A stretch of 64,000 nucleotides of DNA from Alteraquisediminimonas sediminicola (GCF_019740335.1 NZ_JAHXZS010000004.1:62001-126000), one strand, 5' to 3'; positions 9,401 through 18,382 are shown, counted from the stretch's first letter. The notes: a model not told the origin generated them from the letters alone. Numbers and translations: made by a program.

Positions 9401-12400
9401 ATCGGCTCGAACGTTATCGCGGCCATATGCTCAACTGGTATGACACCAGAACATTACAGCCGCTTGATCCCCGTTATGTCTCGACAGTGGATAGCGGCAA
9501 TCTCGCGGCCAGCCTGATCACCCTGTCCGCCGCCATGCGCGATGCCGATTTCGGCCCGGTGACGGTATCGGCGGCATGGGATGGCCTGCTCGATGAATTG
9601 ATGCTGATAGACGATGCGCTGGAAGGGCTGGATGCCGCCGATGCCGCGCGCAAATTGCTTGCGCATATTATCAACATCATGAACCGGCCGCTGCCGATCA
9701 CCGGCCATGCGGTGCTGCTCCAGCAATTGACCGCGCGCGAATTGCCTGCGCTACGCACCGCAATCCATGACATGATCGTGGCGGCGGGCCTGCCCATGGG
9801 GCCAGCGGCGGAACTGCGGCTATGGGTCGACCGCTTCGATCATCATCTCCACAGCCTGCGTCGCGACGAGAAATTATATCGCCCTTGGCTGGCCGTGCTT
9901 GAAGACGTACCCGCCTTATTCGCGCCCCACGCCGAACGACTGGCTGCGGATCTGGCGCGAGAAATGCCCCTGAACATGGTCGCAGAGACGGTCCATGCCG
10001 CTCGCGTGATCGCAGAAGGCTGGTATGCCCCGCCCGCTTCGGATGAGGAGCAATGGCGGCAAACGCTGATCAATGCGCTGGATGAGGGTGTCAACAACAC
10101 CCATGGCCTGCGCGTCCTGTTGCAGGAACTGGCCGATCGCACCGCGCGCTGGGCGCATGATATGGAGTTCGGATTCCTGTTCGATGCCAGCCGCCGCCTG
10201 TTTTATATCGGTTATAATGTTAGCGCAGATCGCATCGACGCCCATCATTATGATCTGCTGGCCAGCGAAGCCCGACTGGCGAGTTTCTTTGCCATCGCCA
10301 AGGGGGATGTGCCGGTTGAACATTGGTTCTTCCTTGGCCGGCCGATCACCCGCAAGGCGGCGGGCTTGGCCTTGGTATCGTGGAACGGGTCGATGTTCGA
10401 ATATCTGATGCCGAGCCTGTTCCTGCGGAGCGACCCCCGCACATTATTGGGCCAAAGCGACCGCACTGCCATCGATATGCAGCGCATTCACGGCGACAAT
10501 CATAGTACGCCATGGGGCATATCAGAATCGGCGTATGCGATGATGGGCAGCGACCGCGCCTATCGCTATCATGCCTTTGGCGTGCCGGGCCTCGGCCTGC
10601 GGCGCGGGCTGGAACGCGATCATGTCGTCGCCCCTTATGCGTCCTTATTGGCGCTCGCGGTCAGGACCGGTCCCGCCGTCCGCAACCTGCGCCGTCTTGA
10701 GGCATTGGGCATGATGGGGCGTTACGGCTTTTTCGAAGCGATCGACTTTACGCCGGGCCGCGCCTTGCCGGGCGAACATGCGGCCATCGTCCAATCCTAT
10801 ATGGTTCATCATCACGGGATGAGTCTTGCCGCCATCGGCAATGTCCTGTGCGATGATATGCTGGTGCGCTGGTTCCATGCCGATCCGCATATCCAGACGA
10901 TTGAATTATTGTTGAATGAGCGTATTCCTTGGGAATTACCGCCGGAACTCGCGCACAGCGTGGCCCGCGAACTCGCGCCTGCACCGGTAGCAGTGGCGGC
11001 CGTGCCGGGGCTGTATCCTTGGACTCCCGACTTTGAAACCCATGATCTGCAAGGCGAATGCCTGCATGTCATCGGCAATGGCCGGATGACAACGCGGTTC
11101 GGGCCGGGCGGATCAGGCGTGCAATGGCAGAGCTATGCGATCACCGCCTCCACGCCGGGGCCGTGGCTCTATCTCCATGAACCGGCGAGCGGCGAGGTCT
11201 GGCACGCTATGCCGGACCTCGCCGATATGACCTTGAGCGATACCAGCGTCGTGTTTCATGCGGAGCGAGTGGAATGCCACCGCCGCGCCTTTGGGCTGGC
11301 GGTCACGACAGAAATCACCATCGCCCATGCCGATGATCTCGAAATCCGGCGGGTGACCATGGTCAATGAAACCGACCGGCCCCGGACGTTGATATTGACC
11401 AATATTGCCGAGGTCGTACTCGCCCCCGCGCGGGAGGCCGCGCGACACCCGGCGTTTAGCAAGATGTTCGTCTGCAGCGAAACTCTGCCGGGCCTGAGCG
11501 GCCTGTTGTTCACCCGCCGCCCGCGCGCGCCTTCTGAAACGCCGCCGGTGCTGCTGCATCGGGTACTGGGCGATCGCAACGGCCTGACGCTGACGAGTTT
11601 CGACACCGACCGCGCGGCCTTTTTGGGGCGGCACGGCAGCACTTATAACCCAGCCGCGATGAAGCCCGAAGCACGATCAGAACGGCTGCATGAAACAACG
11701 GGCTGGACGCTCGATCCGGTGATGGCGCTGCGCGTTGTAGTGCATATACCTCCGCATGGCCGTAGCGAGCTGGCCTATCTGACTATCGCCGCCCCATCGC
11801 GCACCACCGCGATTGAAATTGCCGAGCGCTATGCCACGCACAATGCGCTGCAATGGGCGATGGCGGATGCCGCCGCCCATGCCGCGCGCGATATGTACCG
11901 CATCGGCCTTGCCCCCCACGCCCTGCCCGATGCATCCCGGCTGGTGGCGCGGATGATCGGTGCCGATCTTGAACGCACCGCGATCACCACGCCGGTCGCT
12001 ATCCCGCCCGCACGGGCAGCTTTGTGGTCTTTGGGGATTTCGGGCGATGATCCGATCATCCTGTTGCGTGCAGGCGATGGCAGCAAGACCGCGATGCTAC
12101 GGTCGTTGCTCGCCGCCCAGAAGCTTTGCCAATTGCGCGGCGCACCGGTTGACCTTGTCGTGCTGCATGAAGGCGATGAAGGCTATGTCGATCCGGTGCG
12201 CGAACGGCTGATCGATTGCCTGCGCGAAAATGAGGTGCAGGATCGGCTCGGCCTAAGAGGCGGCGTCCATCTCGTTGGGCGGGTATTACTGCAAGAAAAT
12301 ATGGTCATTACCCTCGAACGCGCGGCCCGACTGATATTGACCGAGGAGGGGCCAAATCTGCCCGATCAATTGGAACTTGGCCGCATCCTGCCGATCCCCC

Positions 12401-14925
12401 GTCCGCGTTTCGCGCCGATTGCGCCGGTGCAGGACATGACGCCCACACTGCCCCTGCCACGCGTGCCGGACCTGTTGTTCGATAATGACACCGGCGGTTT
12501 TTCGCCCATTGACGGCAGCTATGTCATCCAGCTCGCCCCCGGACAGACGACCCCTGCGCCATGGGCCAATGTGCTGGCGAATGATGGCTTTGGCACAATT
12601 GTGACCGAGGCGGGGCTGGGGTTCAGCTGGGCCTTGAATGCGGGCGAAAATCGCCTCACCCCATGGAGCAACGACCCGGTACGCGATCCGCAGACCGAAT
12701 GCCTCTATCTGCGCGATGAGGAAAACGGCCATTTATGGACGATTTCGCCCGCCCCCATCGGCCCTAGCGTACCGGATGATGACACCGGCTGTCGCATCCG
12801 CCATGCAGCGGGTCATAGCATCTGGGAGCGCGCCAGCGAGGGACTGGAGCAGGAAATGCTTGCCTTTGTCGCACCGGACGATCCGATCAAGATCGTCCGC
12901 ATAAGGTTGCGCAATCTGCGCCCGCGCGCGCGACGGATCACGGCCACTTATTACGCCCAATGGCTACTGGGATCGGTGACAGGCGAAAATGGCGCGCTGC
13001 GCTGCGCCGAATATGATCCCGCCCTCCACGCGTTGCTGGCGGTCAATCCTTGGTCCGACAGCTTTGGCCAGCGGGTGGCATTTCTGACAGCCAGCGAAGA
13101 GCCGCATAGCGTCACCACCTCTTGCGCCGAATTTCTGGGACCAAGACGCCGCACCGACCAGCCTGAGGCGTTGCAGAATTGGGACCTTGGCGGGCGATTG
13201 CAGGCAGTGGGCGATGATTGCTGCGCGGCCTATCAACTCCATGTCGATATCGGCCCCAATGAAACACGGGATGTATATTTCCTCCTCGGGCAGGGAGAAG
13301 ACCGCAACCATGCCGCGCGTCTCATCGCCAAATGGCAGGATGCAAGCGAGGCCGAACGCGCGCTGACCGCGACCAACGCCCAATATCAGGCACGGCTGGA
13401 TGCCATCACCGTCGCGACGCCCGAACCGGCGTTCGATCTGCTCATCAATCGCTGGCTTCCCTATCAGGCGTTGAATGCGCGCATTCGGGCGCGGGCAGGC
13501 TTTTATCAGGCGGGCGGGGCCTTTGGCTTTCGCGACCAATTGCAGGATGTGCTGGCGCTGCGCTTTGCCGACCCCGACCTTGCCCGCCGCCATATATTGG
13601 AGGCCGCCGCCCATCAGTTCGATGAAGGCGACGTTCTCCATTGGTGGCACCCGCCTGCTGGCGCAGGTGTCCGGACGCGCTGTTCGGACGACATGCTGTG
13701 GCTCCCCTTTGCCACCTGCGCCTATGTTGAGGCGACCGGCGATCGCACGATCCTTGCGGAGCATGTGCGCTACTTGCGGGCAGCGCCCCTCGCGGCGGAT
13801 GAGGGCGACCGTTACGCCCAATTCGATACCGCGCCCAATGCCGCCAGCCTGTTCGACCATCTCGAACGCGCATTGGAACATGCCTATCAGCTTGGCCGCC
13901 ATGGCCTGCCACTGATCGGCGCGGGCGATTGGAATGATGGGATGAACCGGATCGGCGAAGAGGGGCGCGGCGAGAGCGTCTGGCTCGGCTGGTTCCTCAT
14001 CAAGACGATCAACATGTTCGCGCCCATATGCGCGACGGCACAGCATCCGGAAATCGCGATACGCTGGCTACGACGCGCGGAAGAGTTGACTACTGCCATC
14101 GAGACGACTTCATGGGACGGCAATTGGTATTGCCGCGCCTTTGACGATCAGGGCCGCCCATGGGGCACCGCCACTGACAGCGAATGCCAGATCGATTCCA
14201 TCGCCCAATCATGGGCGCAACTGTCCGGCGCAGGCCGTCCGGAACGGATCAAGCGCGCGCTCGCATCGGCGAAAGAACATCTGGTGAGGGCGGATGATCG
14301 GATCGTCCGCTTGCTCGACCCACCGTTCAACCTGACCCCGCGTGAACCGGGCTATATCAAGGCCTATCCCCCCGGCATCCGCGAAAATGGAGGGCAATAT
14401 ACCCATGCGGCGGCGTGGCTTGGCATGGCGATGGCGCAATCGGGAGATGGCGATGGCGCGATGGAGATATTCCGCCGGATCAATCCGATCTGCCAGACAT
14501 TAACCCCCGAACAGGTGCGGCAATATCGCATTGAACCCTATGTCGTCGCGGGCGATGTCGGCGGCAGCGGGCCGCATCTCGGGCGCGGGGGGTGGAGCTG
14601 GTACACCGGGGCCGCCGCATGGACTTGGCGGCTGGGGGTGGAGGAAATCATGGGGCTCCACATCATCGACGGCAAATTGCACATCAACCCGCATCTGCCG
14701 ACCGACTGGCCAACGACAAGTGCCACGCTGCGCCGTCCGGACGGGAGCTTGCAGGTCCATATCGACAATAGTCTCGCCAAATCCACAGGCCCGACGACTA
14801 TCACCGTCGATGGCCAGCCCTGGCCGGAAGGCGGCATCCCCTTCCCCGATGATGGCAGCACATCGCAGATCAACGTCCAGTTGCGGCGTGAAGCCCCGCC
14901 TTTCCGATCACGAACAGCGCGATGA
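6448..14925 (+). CDS. ndvB: Cyclic beta-1,2-glucan synthase, NdvB/ChvB type
   Basis: A 2825-residue inner-membrane enzyme, the usual length for NdvB. In order: an N-terminal cytosolic region; membrane segments around 312-372; a GT84 glycosyltransferase region with 'DADTRLPPG' (about 532), 'LFEG' (about 647) and 'HRWVRGDWQ' (about 679); further membrane segments around 724-762, 788-818 and 852-890; a glucoamylase-like region with 'YNVSADR' (about 1256) and 'NGSMFEYLMPSLF' (about 1313); and a C-terminal GH94 phosphorylase-type region with 'GDWNDGMN' (about 2493, candidate catalytic Asp) and 'ENGGQYTHAAAW' (about 2645). In Rhizobiales this family polymerises UDP-glucose, cyclises the chain and sets its length, giving periplasmic glucans for osmoadaptation and host contact. 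No frameshift is visible. Confidence 0.88.
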   Translation: MNIMADAQGDPVVVLADELALRHQLEGLTRKTSPIVAWAKLAEVKPWLSRALTAAGHNDASNASAAEWLLDNDFEVQRALLQIDESLPRGFYDRLPGIAGRDKIYPRVYDLAHGLLQAAHLQLAVGQSIRFISAYQARMPLTIAELWAFPTMLRIACIELLAAGFSALFENVPPPFPADVTAYLHLPADPTECVARAIANLGVVAGIQWKDFFDQTSRTEAILCHDPADVYPHMDFDTRDRYRHAIEKCAELTRLDEWDVAERAIAHARQSRHPPLNHVGYWLIGEGQRAFEEELGVRRSGWEAVTQPLARYPMHIYALALVVIGVIGLVLPGLYLASFHPSPEIWVVGLLLSAIPSSIISVTFINWLVNLIVPPRVLPKLDFDKGLAPDCTTVVIMPVIIAKPGDIDGIMRRLESHYLANADPILHFALLSDVTDAERARNTGDEVIEQALTSGIEILNARYGRDAKGPFVLLHRHRLHNPAQGCWMGWERKRGKIEQFNHFLLTGDASAFPVTTGDVSALHGTRFVVTADADTRLPPGVVHRMVGTLAHPLNRAHFDPRSDRVTMGYTILQPRVEIAPDVERQSFFTRFFGGDTAIDIYSRAVSDVYQDLSGSGIFIGKGIYEVASFARSLAGVVPDNSLLSHDLFEGLHGRAGLATDIIIYEGFPDGYLDHARRTHRWVRGDWQILLWLLPFVPGHDRKWRRNRLGWFDRLKIVDNLRRSIAPIATMMLLLGGWLILPGNPLVWTLLAVAAPGAYLFTDLVSEIASIGHRGTWRSMTRRFLIHLGRWALVLVFLANDAAIALHAIAVTLFRLIARRHLLEWTSAAQMAEHFARRDPRRMAWREMRSSPVAAVIIGVLVCYFSPQALGAALPLVLLWIAAPEIATWIALPLRTKEETLTAPDRLFLRKVARRTWLYFETFVRPDDNWLPPDNYQEPPYEEIAHRTSPTNVGVMLLAALTAWRLGHIDLSDLAVRLRNTLDTMDRLERYRGHMLNWYDTRTLQPLDPRYVSTVDSGNLAASLITLSAAMRDADFGPVTVSAAWDGLLDELMLIDDALEGLDAADAARKLLAHIINIMNRPLPITGHAVLLQQLTARELPALRTAIHDMIVAAGLPMGPAAELRLWVDRFDHHLHSLRRDEKLYRPWLAVLEDVPALFAPHAERLAADLAREMPLNMVAETVHAARVIAEGWYAPPASDEEQWRQTLINALDEGVNNTHGLRVLLQELADRTARWAHDMEFGFLFDASRRLFYIGYNVSADRIDAHHYDLLASEARLASFFAIAKGDVPVEHWFFLGRPITRKAAGLALVSWNGSMFEYLMPSLFLRSDPRTLLGQSDRTAIDMQRIHGDNHSTPWGISESAYAMMGSDRAYRYHAFGVPGLGLRRGLERDHVVAPYASLLALAVRTGPAVRNLRRLEALGMMGRYGFFEAIDFTPGRALPGEHAAIVQSYMVHHHGMSLAAIGNVLCDDMLVRWFHADPHIQTIELLLNERIPWELPPELAHSVARELAPAPVAVAAVPGLYPWTPDFETHDLQGECLHVIGNGRMTTRFGPGGSGVQWQSYAITASTPGPWLYLHEPASGEVWHAMPDLADMTLSDTSVVFHAERVECHRRAFGLAVTTEITIAHADDLEIRRVTMVNETDRPRTLILTNIAEVVLAPAREAARHPAFSKMFVCSETLPGLSGLLFTRRPRAPSETPPVLLHRVLGDRNGLTLTSFDTDRAAFLGRHGSTYNPAAMKPEARSERLHETTGWTLDPVMALRVVVHIPPHGRSELAYLTIAAPSRTTAIEIAERYATHNALQWAMADAAAHAARDMYRIGLAPHALPDASRLVARMIGADLERTAITTPVAIPPARAALWSLGISGDDPIILLRAGDGSKTAMLRSLLAAQKLCQLRGAPVDLVVLHEGDEGYVDPVRERLIDCLRENEVQDRLGLRGGVHLVGRVLLQENMVITLERAARLILTEEGPNLPDQLELGRILPIPRPRFAPIAPVQDMTPTLPLPRVPDLLFDNDTGGFSPIDGSYVIQLAPGQTTPAPWANVLANDGFGTIVTEAGLGFSWALNAGENRLTPWSNDPVRDPQTECLYLRDEENGHLWTISPAPIGPSVPDDDTGCRIRHAAGHSIWERASEGLEQEMLAFVAPDDPIKIVRIRLRNLRPRARRITATYYAQWLLGSVTGENGALRCAEYDPALHALLAVNPWSDSFGQRVAFLTASEEPHSVTTSCAEFLGPRRRTDQPEALQNWDLGGRLQAVGDDCCAAYQLHVDIGPNETRDVYFLLGQGEDRNHAARLIAKWQDASEAERALTATNAQYQARLDAITVATPEPAFDLLINRWLPYQALNARIRARAGFYQAGGAFGFRDQLQDVLALRFADPDLARRHILEAAAHQFDEGDVLHWWHPPAGAGVRTRCSDDMLWLPFATCAYVEATGDRTILAEHVRYLRAAPLAADEGDRYAQFDTAPNAASLFDHLERALEHAYQLGRHGLPLIGAGDWNDGMNRIGEEGRGESVWLGWFLIKTINMFAPICATAQHPEIAIRWLRRAEELTTAIETTSWDGNWYCRAFDDQGRPWGTATDSECQIDSIAQSWAQLSGAGRPERIKRALASAKEHLVRADDRIVRLLDPPFNLTPREPGYIKAYPPGIRENGGQYTHAAAWLGMAMAQSGDGDGAMEIFRRINPICQTLTPEQVRQYRIEPYVVAGDVGGSGPHLGRGGWSWYTGAAAWTWRLGVEEIMGLHIIDGKLHINPHLPTDWPTTSATLRRPDGSLQVHIDNSLAKSTGPTTITVDGQPWPEGGIPFPDDGSTSQINVQLRREAPPFRSRTAR

Positions 14926-14960
14926 CGCGCGATTTTGCCACCCGAAATGGAGTGCCTGCG

Positions 14961-15344
14961 ATGATGAAGATGACCATCACCCTATTGGCAGCGGCCTGCC
15001 TATCACTTGGCGCTTGCCGCAACAGTCCAAGCGATGCCGAAAGAATGGCCAATGAGAATGCGGCGCAGGCAAACGCCGATGCTGCATCCGCGAATTTCAA
15101 CTCTGCCACCTCGCAGATGCAGGCGGAAAGCGCGCGGAGCGAAGCCGTTGTGGCGCGAGATACAGCCGCCGCCGCGAACATCAACTCCGTCACCTCGCAA
15201 ATACAAGCCGCCGCCGCCCGCAATGATGCCGATGCCGCGCGAGAAAATACGCGGGCGGTGACCGATGCCGCCGCCAAGGCCGCAATCGCTGCAGAAGTAG
15301 CGGCGCGAAGCCAAGCGGAGACCTCGTCCCCGCCAACGCGTTAA
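14961..15344 (+). CDS. Small Ala-rich lipoprotein with a duplicated 27-28-residue repeat
   Basis: A typical lipoprotein signal peptide ('MKMTITLLAAACLSLGAC') ends in the lipobox LGAC. The mature part is almost only Ala, Asn, Asp, Ser, Gln, Arg and Glu, probably helical and exported. It contains two copies of a repeat: 'ANFNSATSQMQAESARSEA' and 'ANINSVTSQIQAAAARNDA', each followed by a similar tail. The frame can start at 14922, overlapping the glucan synthase stop (ATGA), but that adds 13 residues before the signal peptide. The ATG at 14961, preceded by TGGAG, fits better. Being downstream of ndvB suggests an envelope role; no family is recognised. Confidence 0.72.
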   Translation: MMKMTITLLAAACLSLGACRNSPSDAERMANENAAQANADAASANFNSATSQMQAESARSEAVVARDTAAAANINSVTSQIQAAAARNDADAARENTRAVTDAAAKAAIAAEVAARSQAETSSPPTR

Positions 15345-15381
15345 CTGACGCGACCAGTCGGGGGAGCGGAAATAGGCGACT

Positions 15382-15948
15382 ATGGTGTACTATCTGGTCC
15401 TGTTCGCCATCGTTCTTGGCATCAACCTCATGCCGGCGTTCGGGCCGCCGACATGGTCCGTGATCGTCATCTACGGCATCAATACCCGCATGCCGGGGCC
15501 TGCGCTCGTTCTGGTCGCGGCGTCGGCTGCGGCATCAGGCCGCTTCCTGCTGGCCCGCGCCTTTGCCTTATTGGGCCATCATGTATCGGAAAAGACTAAA
15601 AGAAACGTCGCCGCTGCAAGAGAGGTATTCGAGCGAAAGAAGCGTAATTCGATTATCGCGCTGGGCGTATTCGCCCTTTCGCCCGTGCCTTCCGCGCCAC
15701 TCTTCGAAGCCGCCGGACTTGCCAAAGTGCCGCTGCTTGGTTTCACAGCGTTCTTTTTCGCCGGGCGCACCTTTTCATACTCGATCTATCTTTTCACGAC
15801 GAAAAGCATCGAAAGCACGAACCTCGGCGAAGCATTTCGCCACGCCATGACCAGTCCGTTCGGAATCGCCTTGCAGATTGCCATGGTCCTAATGCTGATT
15901 GGCTTCACCCGCATCGATTGGTCAAAATATCTGAACAATCGATCCTGA
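15382..15948 (+). CDS. Integral membrane protein, possibly VTT/DedA-like
   Basis: 188 residues with hydrophobic stretches at about 3-30, 40-68, 95-110, 115-140 and 160-180, and a basic loop 'SEKTKRNVAAAREVFERKKR' between them. The segment 'PVPSAPLFEAAGLAKVPLLG' with a following 'FFAGRTFSYSIY' resembles the re-entrant region of VTT/SNARE-associated (DedA-type) proteins, but this is weak. GGAG lies upstream of the ATG at a rather long spacing. It follows the lipoprotein by 37 bases and may belong to the same operon. Confidence 0.6.
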   Translation: MVYYLVLFAIVLGINLMPAFGPPTWSVIVIYGINTRMPGPALVLVAASAAASGRFLLARAFALLGHHVSEKTKRNVAAAREVFERKKRNSIIALGVFALSPVPSAPLFEAAGLAKVPLLGFTAFFFAGRTFSYSIYLFTTKSIESTNLGEAFRHAMTSPFGIALQIAMVLMLIGFTRIDWSKYLNNRS

Positions 15949-15965
15949 CCCTATGAGGGTCAGGA
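15943..15965. terminator. Hairpin between convergent genes
   Basis: Perfect 10-bp stem TCCTGACCCT / AGGGTCAGGA with a 3-base loop, overlapping the stop codon at 15946-15948 and just before the convergent transpeptidase stop at 15971. There is no T-run, so it may be a bidirectional attenuating hairpin rather than a classical terminator. Confidence 0.5.
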
Positions 15966-15970
15966 GGCGC

Positions 15971-17545
15971 TCACGGGCCTATGTCATCCACGCCGCTTCT
16001 GAATTGCCTGCTGGCATCCTTGGTAAAACCGAGCGCCGCCGCAACCGCGACATTCCAGCCATAAGGATCGGTGCGATACATCAACTGGTTCGCCTGATCC
16101 ACATAGACCGTACGGTACATCAGCCGGACCGGCACCATTTGGGGGAGCTTGACGAATGTCATCTTGCCGGTCGCAAGCGCCTTGGTCCATTGGTCGGCTA
16201 TCCCCTCCCGATCGGCGAGCATGTGCGCAAAACCTAGCGCCTCGTTGACGCGCACGCAGCCATGGCTCAATTGCCGCTGGTTCTTGTCAAAAAGCGTCTT
16301 GGCGGGCGTGTCGTGCAGATAGATCGCAAACTCGTTATTGAGGTCGAACTTGACCAGACCGAGCGAGTTGCGCGGGCCGGAATTCTGCACGAGCGAGCCA
16401 TTGCGCCAGCTCAAGTTATAGTGTTGGAAATAGGCCGCGTTTTTTCCAGCCATCTCGCCTTTCTGGATCGATTTCGGCACCGTCCATGTCGGATTGGCGA
16501 CCAGACGGAACATAAAAGACGATATCTGCGGCGTTTCATTCCCTGGCTTGCCCACGACGACGTTGCGCTGATCGACTAGCTTCCCCTCGCGAAAATAGCT
16601 GAGTTCAGCCGCCGCAGTATTCACGTCGATGCGGGTTGGCGGAGGATTACGCGTCAGCCAGCGCAATCGCTCCATCGCGACCGCAATTGATCGCGCGCGA
16701 TCACCGGGGCGCACATTGAGAATGACCAACGTATCCGCGCCAATGACGCCGTCATCACTGATACCATAATCGTTCTGGAAGGCCTTCACGGCCATCACGA
16801 TTCCCTTGCTGTACATGTTGCTAGCGACATCGGTCTTGGTCGTCACCGGCAGGACTAGATAGCGATTTTCCAAAAGTGCCGCCTCGATCTGTGGGATGCG
16901 TGGATCTTGGTCACCCGGATGGATCAGGTCGCCACCGACAATTTCCTCGCTGTTGTCCTGCGGCATGACTTGTCGCTGTTTCAGATACGCCGCTGCCAGC
17001 GCGGCATATTCAGCGGTGTCTGGAGCAAGGCTATCCAGCCACGCCTCCACGCGACCCGCCCGCACCGCCGTGATCAATCCAGGCGAGAGATTCACCTTTG
17101 GCCGTGGGAGGGTGTAAATGCGATGCAATTTTGCCGGGTCGGCGACACCATGGGCCAGCGCACCTGCGTAGCTCAGTGCCGCGCGGGTCAAGGCAATCTC
17201 GCGGGCTTCGGCGGAGAGCTTCGACAAGTCCGGCATGAATGGCACGTGGTCCAGACCATGTCTCGCCCGTTTTTCAAGCGCTGTGGTCAAGGCCTGCGCC
17301 GCCAGTGGCGACCAGACCGGAAGCCAGCCGTTTTTTGCATAAAAGTCACGCATGGGCGTAGCTTGGGCCGCGGCCTGTAATGCCGCTGGCGCAATGCCGG
17401 GCACGACGCTTGAAAGCACCGATTCTGCATCGCTTTCGCTGGTATGGGCGACATCTGATCCGCTGCAACTGGCCGTCAGCACAAGGATCACCGGCAAAAT
17501 TCGATGTATTCTCAATCGCACTAGTCCATCGCCTACACCTGCCAT
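15971..17545 (-). CDS. L,D-transpeptidase, YcbB-like lipoprotein
   Basis: About 524 residues. 'ILPVILVLTASC' is a lipoprotein signal with lipobox, placing it in the periplasm. A peptidoglycan-binding-like segment ('AVKAFQNDYGISDDGVIGA') precedes the YkuD catalytic domain, whose active site is 'HDTP...SHGCVRVNEA' with the nucleophilic Cys in SHGC. It is long enough to match the LdtD/YcbB class, which makes 3-3 peptidoglycan cross-links. Alternative in-frame starts exist further upstream (ATG at 17569, behind a GGGGGC); 17545 was chosen because it leaves a normal signal peptide. It lies opposite the envelope operon. Confidence 0.9.
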   Translation of the reverse strand: MAGVGDGLVRLRIHRILPVILVLTASCSGSDVAHTSESDAESVLSSVVPGIAPAALQAAAQATPMRDFYAKNGWLPVWSPLAAQALTTALEKRARHGLDHVPFMPDLSKLSAEAREIALTRAALSYAGALAHGVADPAKLHRIYTLPRPKVNLSPGLITAVRAGRVEAWLDSLAPDTAEYAALAAAYLKQRQVMPQDNSEEIVGGDLIHPGDQDPRIPQIEAALLENRYLVLPVTTKTDVASNMYSKGIVMAVKAFQNDYGISDDGVIGADTLVILNVRPGDRARSIAVAMERLRWLTRNPPPTRIDVNTAAAELSYFREGKLVDQRNVVVGKPGNETPQISSFMFRLVANPTWTVPKSIQKGEMAGKNAAYFQHYNLSWRNGSLVQNSGPRNSLGLVKFDLNNEFAIYLHDTPAKTLFDKNQRQLSHGCVRVNEALGFAHMLADREGIADQWTKALATGKMTFVKLPQMVPVRLMYRTVYVDQANQLMYRTDPYGWNVAVAAALGFTKDASRQFRSGVDDIGP

Positions 17546-17838
17546 GCTTCGGTGAACGGCGCGCTGCATTGCCGCGCCCCCTGAAGCGCAAGGGATGTCA
17601 GTCAAAACCAGTTTTGCCCGGTGTTGTTCCAACGCCCGATCAAAAATCGGGACGACGGCTGGCACAGCATCAACAATCCGTTGCGCGGCGATATACCGTC
17701 ACGCACGGATCTTATCCTCCATTATTACCGGATACGCCCCTCTCTTCATAAACCTCTTGGCGATGCGCATATAAAGCCCCACTATCAGACTATTATGCGC
17801 CGCATATTGTACACCCATCGATAGAAGGAACGTCCATG

Positions 17839-17994
17839 TCACGCCTTGCCAAACTGCTTCAGCGGCAGGCCGTGCAGTTCGCAATATGCCCGCTGGTTCA
17901 GCATCCCACGCGCCCACTCATCATGGTGAAAACGCCAGAATGCTTCCAGTTCCTCGTGTTTTTCCCGACTGACATGTGCTATCTCGAACCTCCA
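17839..17994 (-). pseudogene. Fragment of an IS66-family accessory protein (TnpA type)
   Basis: On the minus strand the frame reads 'SREKHEELEAFWRFHHDEWA', then 'LNQRAYCELHGLPLKQFG' and stops with TGA at 17839-17841. This is the characteristic N-terminal domain of IS66 accessory proteins ('...LNQREYCELHGLPLKRFGNWR'). It is cut right after 'FGKA' and has no in-frame ATG upstream, so it is a residual piece of an IS66 element. No other IS66 gene is nearby. Confidence 0.6.
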
Positions 17995-18114
17995 TCCACG
18001 GAAAAATCCGTGGACCCAAGGTCAGAAGCCCTCTCGCAACCGGCAAGTGTGCATTCCCTGCACGCTTACATACGCCCTGTAAACTGAGGTGTTATTCCCT
18101 GTTAGGGAGAAATA

Positions 18115-18141
18115 AATTCCCTGTTTCCGTTACAGGGAATT
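18115..18141. repeat. Perfect 10-bp inverted repeat AATTCCCTGT / ACAGGGAATT
   Basis: The arms 18115-18124 and 18132-18141 are exact reverse complements separated by 7 bases. Further half-sites (TTCCCTGTTA at about 18094, AATTCCCTGTAAA at about 18213) flank it. It could be a recombination or protein-binding site. Confidence 0.6.
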
Positions 18142-18320
18142 TTCATGGTCTTTATTATTAGATCAGTGGCTTGGTGGAGAGAGTGGGCTACAAAATTGGC
18201 CATTCTGGCCAAAATTCCCTGTAAATTCCCATAAAACAAGGAAAACGGGCGGTGAGACTGACTCGCTCCAGACTGCACCGCGCACCAAACAGTCCCACAA
18301 GGTAACTGATTTTCGCCCTA

Positions 18321-18340
18321 GGGCGCAGGCTTGTGCGCCC
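18321..18340 (-). terminator. Hairpin downstream of the sulfatase operon
   Basis: Stem GGGCGCA / TGCGCCC with a 6-base loop, 43 bases beyond the end of the formylglycine-generating enzyme gene. No U-run follows, so termination is only probable. Confidence 0.35.
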
Positions 18341-18382
18341 CGCGCTCATCTGGCCTCAATGCTAGCTGCCGAAGCAACTATT

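Larger units (their letters stand above)
17995..18382. other. Gene-free region with dyads and TTCCCTGT repeats
   Basis: No gene is seen. It contains an 8-bp stem hairpin at 17995-18014 (tccacgga, 4 bases, tccgtgga), several copies of the octamer TTCCCTGT around 18094, 18117 and 18215, a perfect inverted repeat at 18115-18141, and the dyad aattggcca / tggccaaaatt around 18194-18215. The local base composition is much more AT-rich than the surrounding genes. Confidence 0.55.

Noticed and set aside
12964-14046. 360-codon antisense frame inside the glucan synthase gene
   Set aside because: A shadow of a GC-rich gene; the sense frame carries clear GH94 motifs and the antisense has no start signal.
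17836-18087. Plus-strand 83-codon frame
   Set aside because: It is antisense to the IS66 accessory-protein fragment and contains no family-like sequence.
17996-18230. CRISPR array
   Set aside because: The TTCCCTGT repeats are too short and irregularly spaced, with no spacers of constant length and no cas gene in the window.
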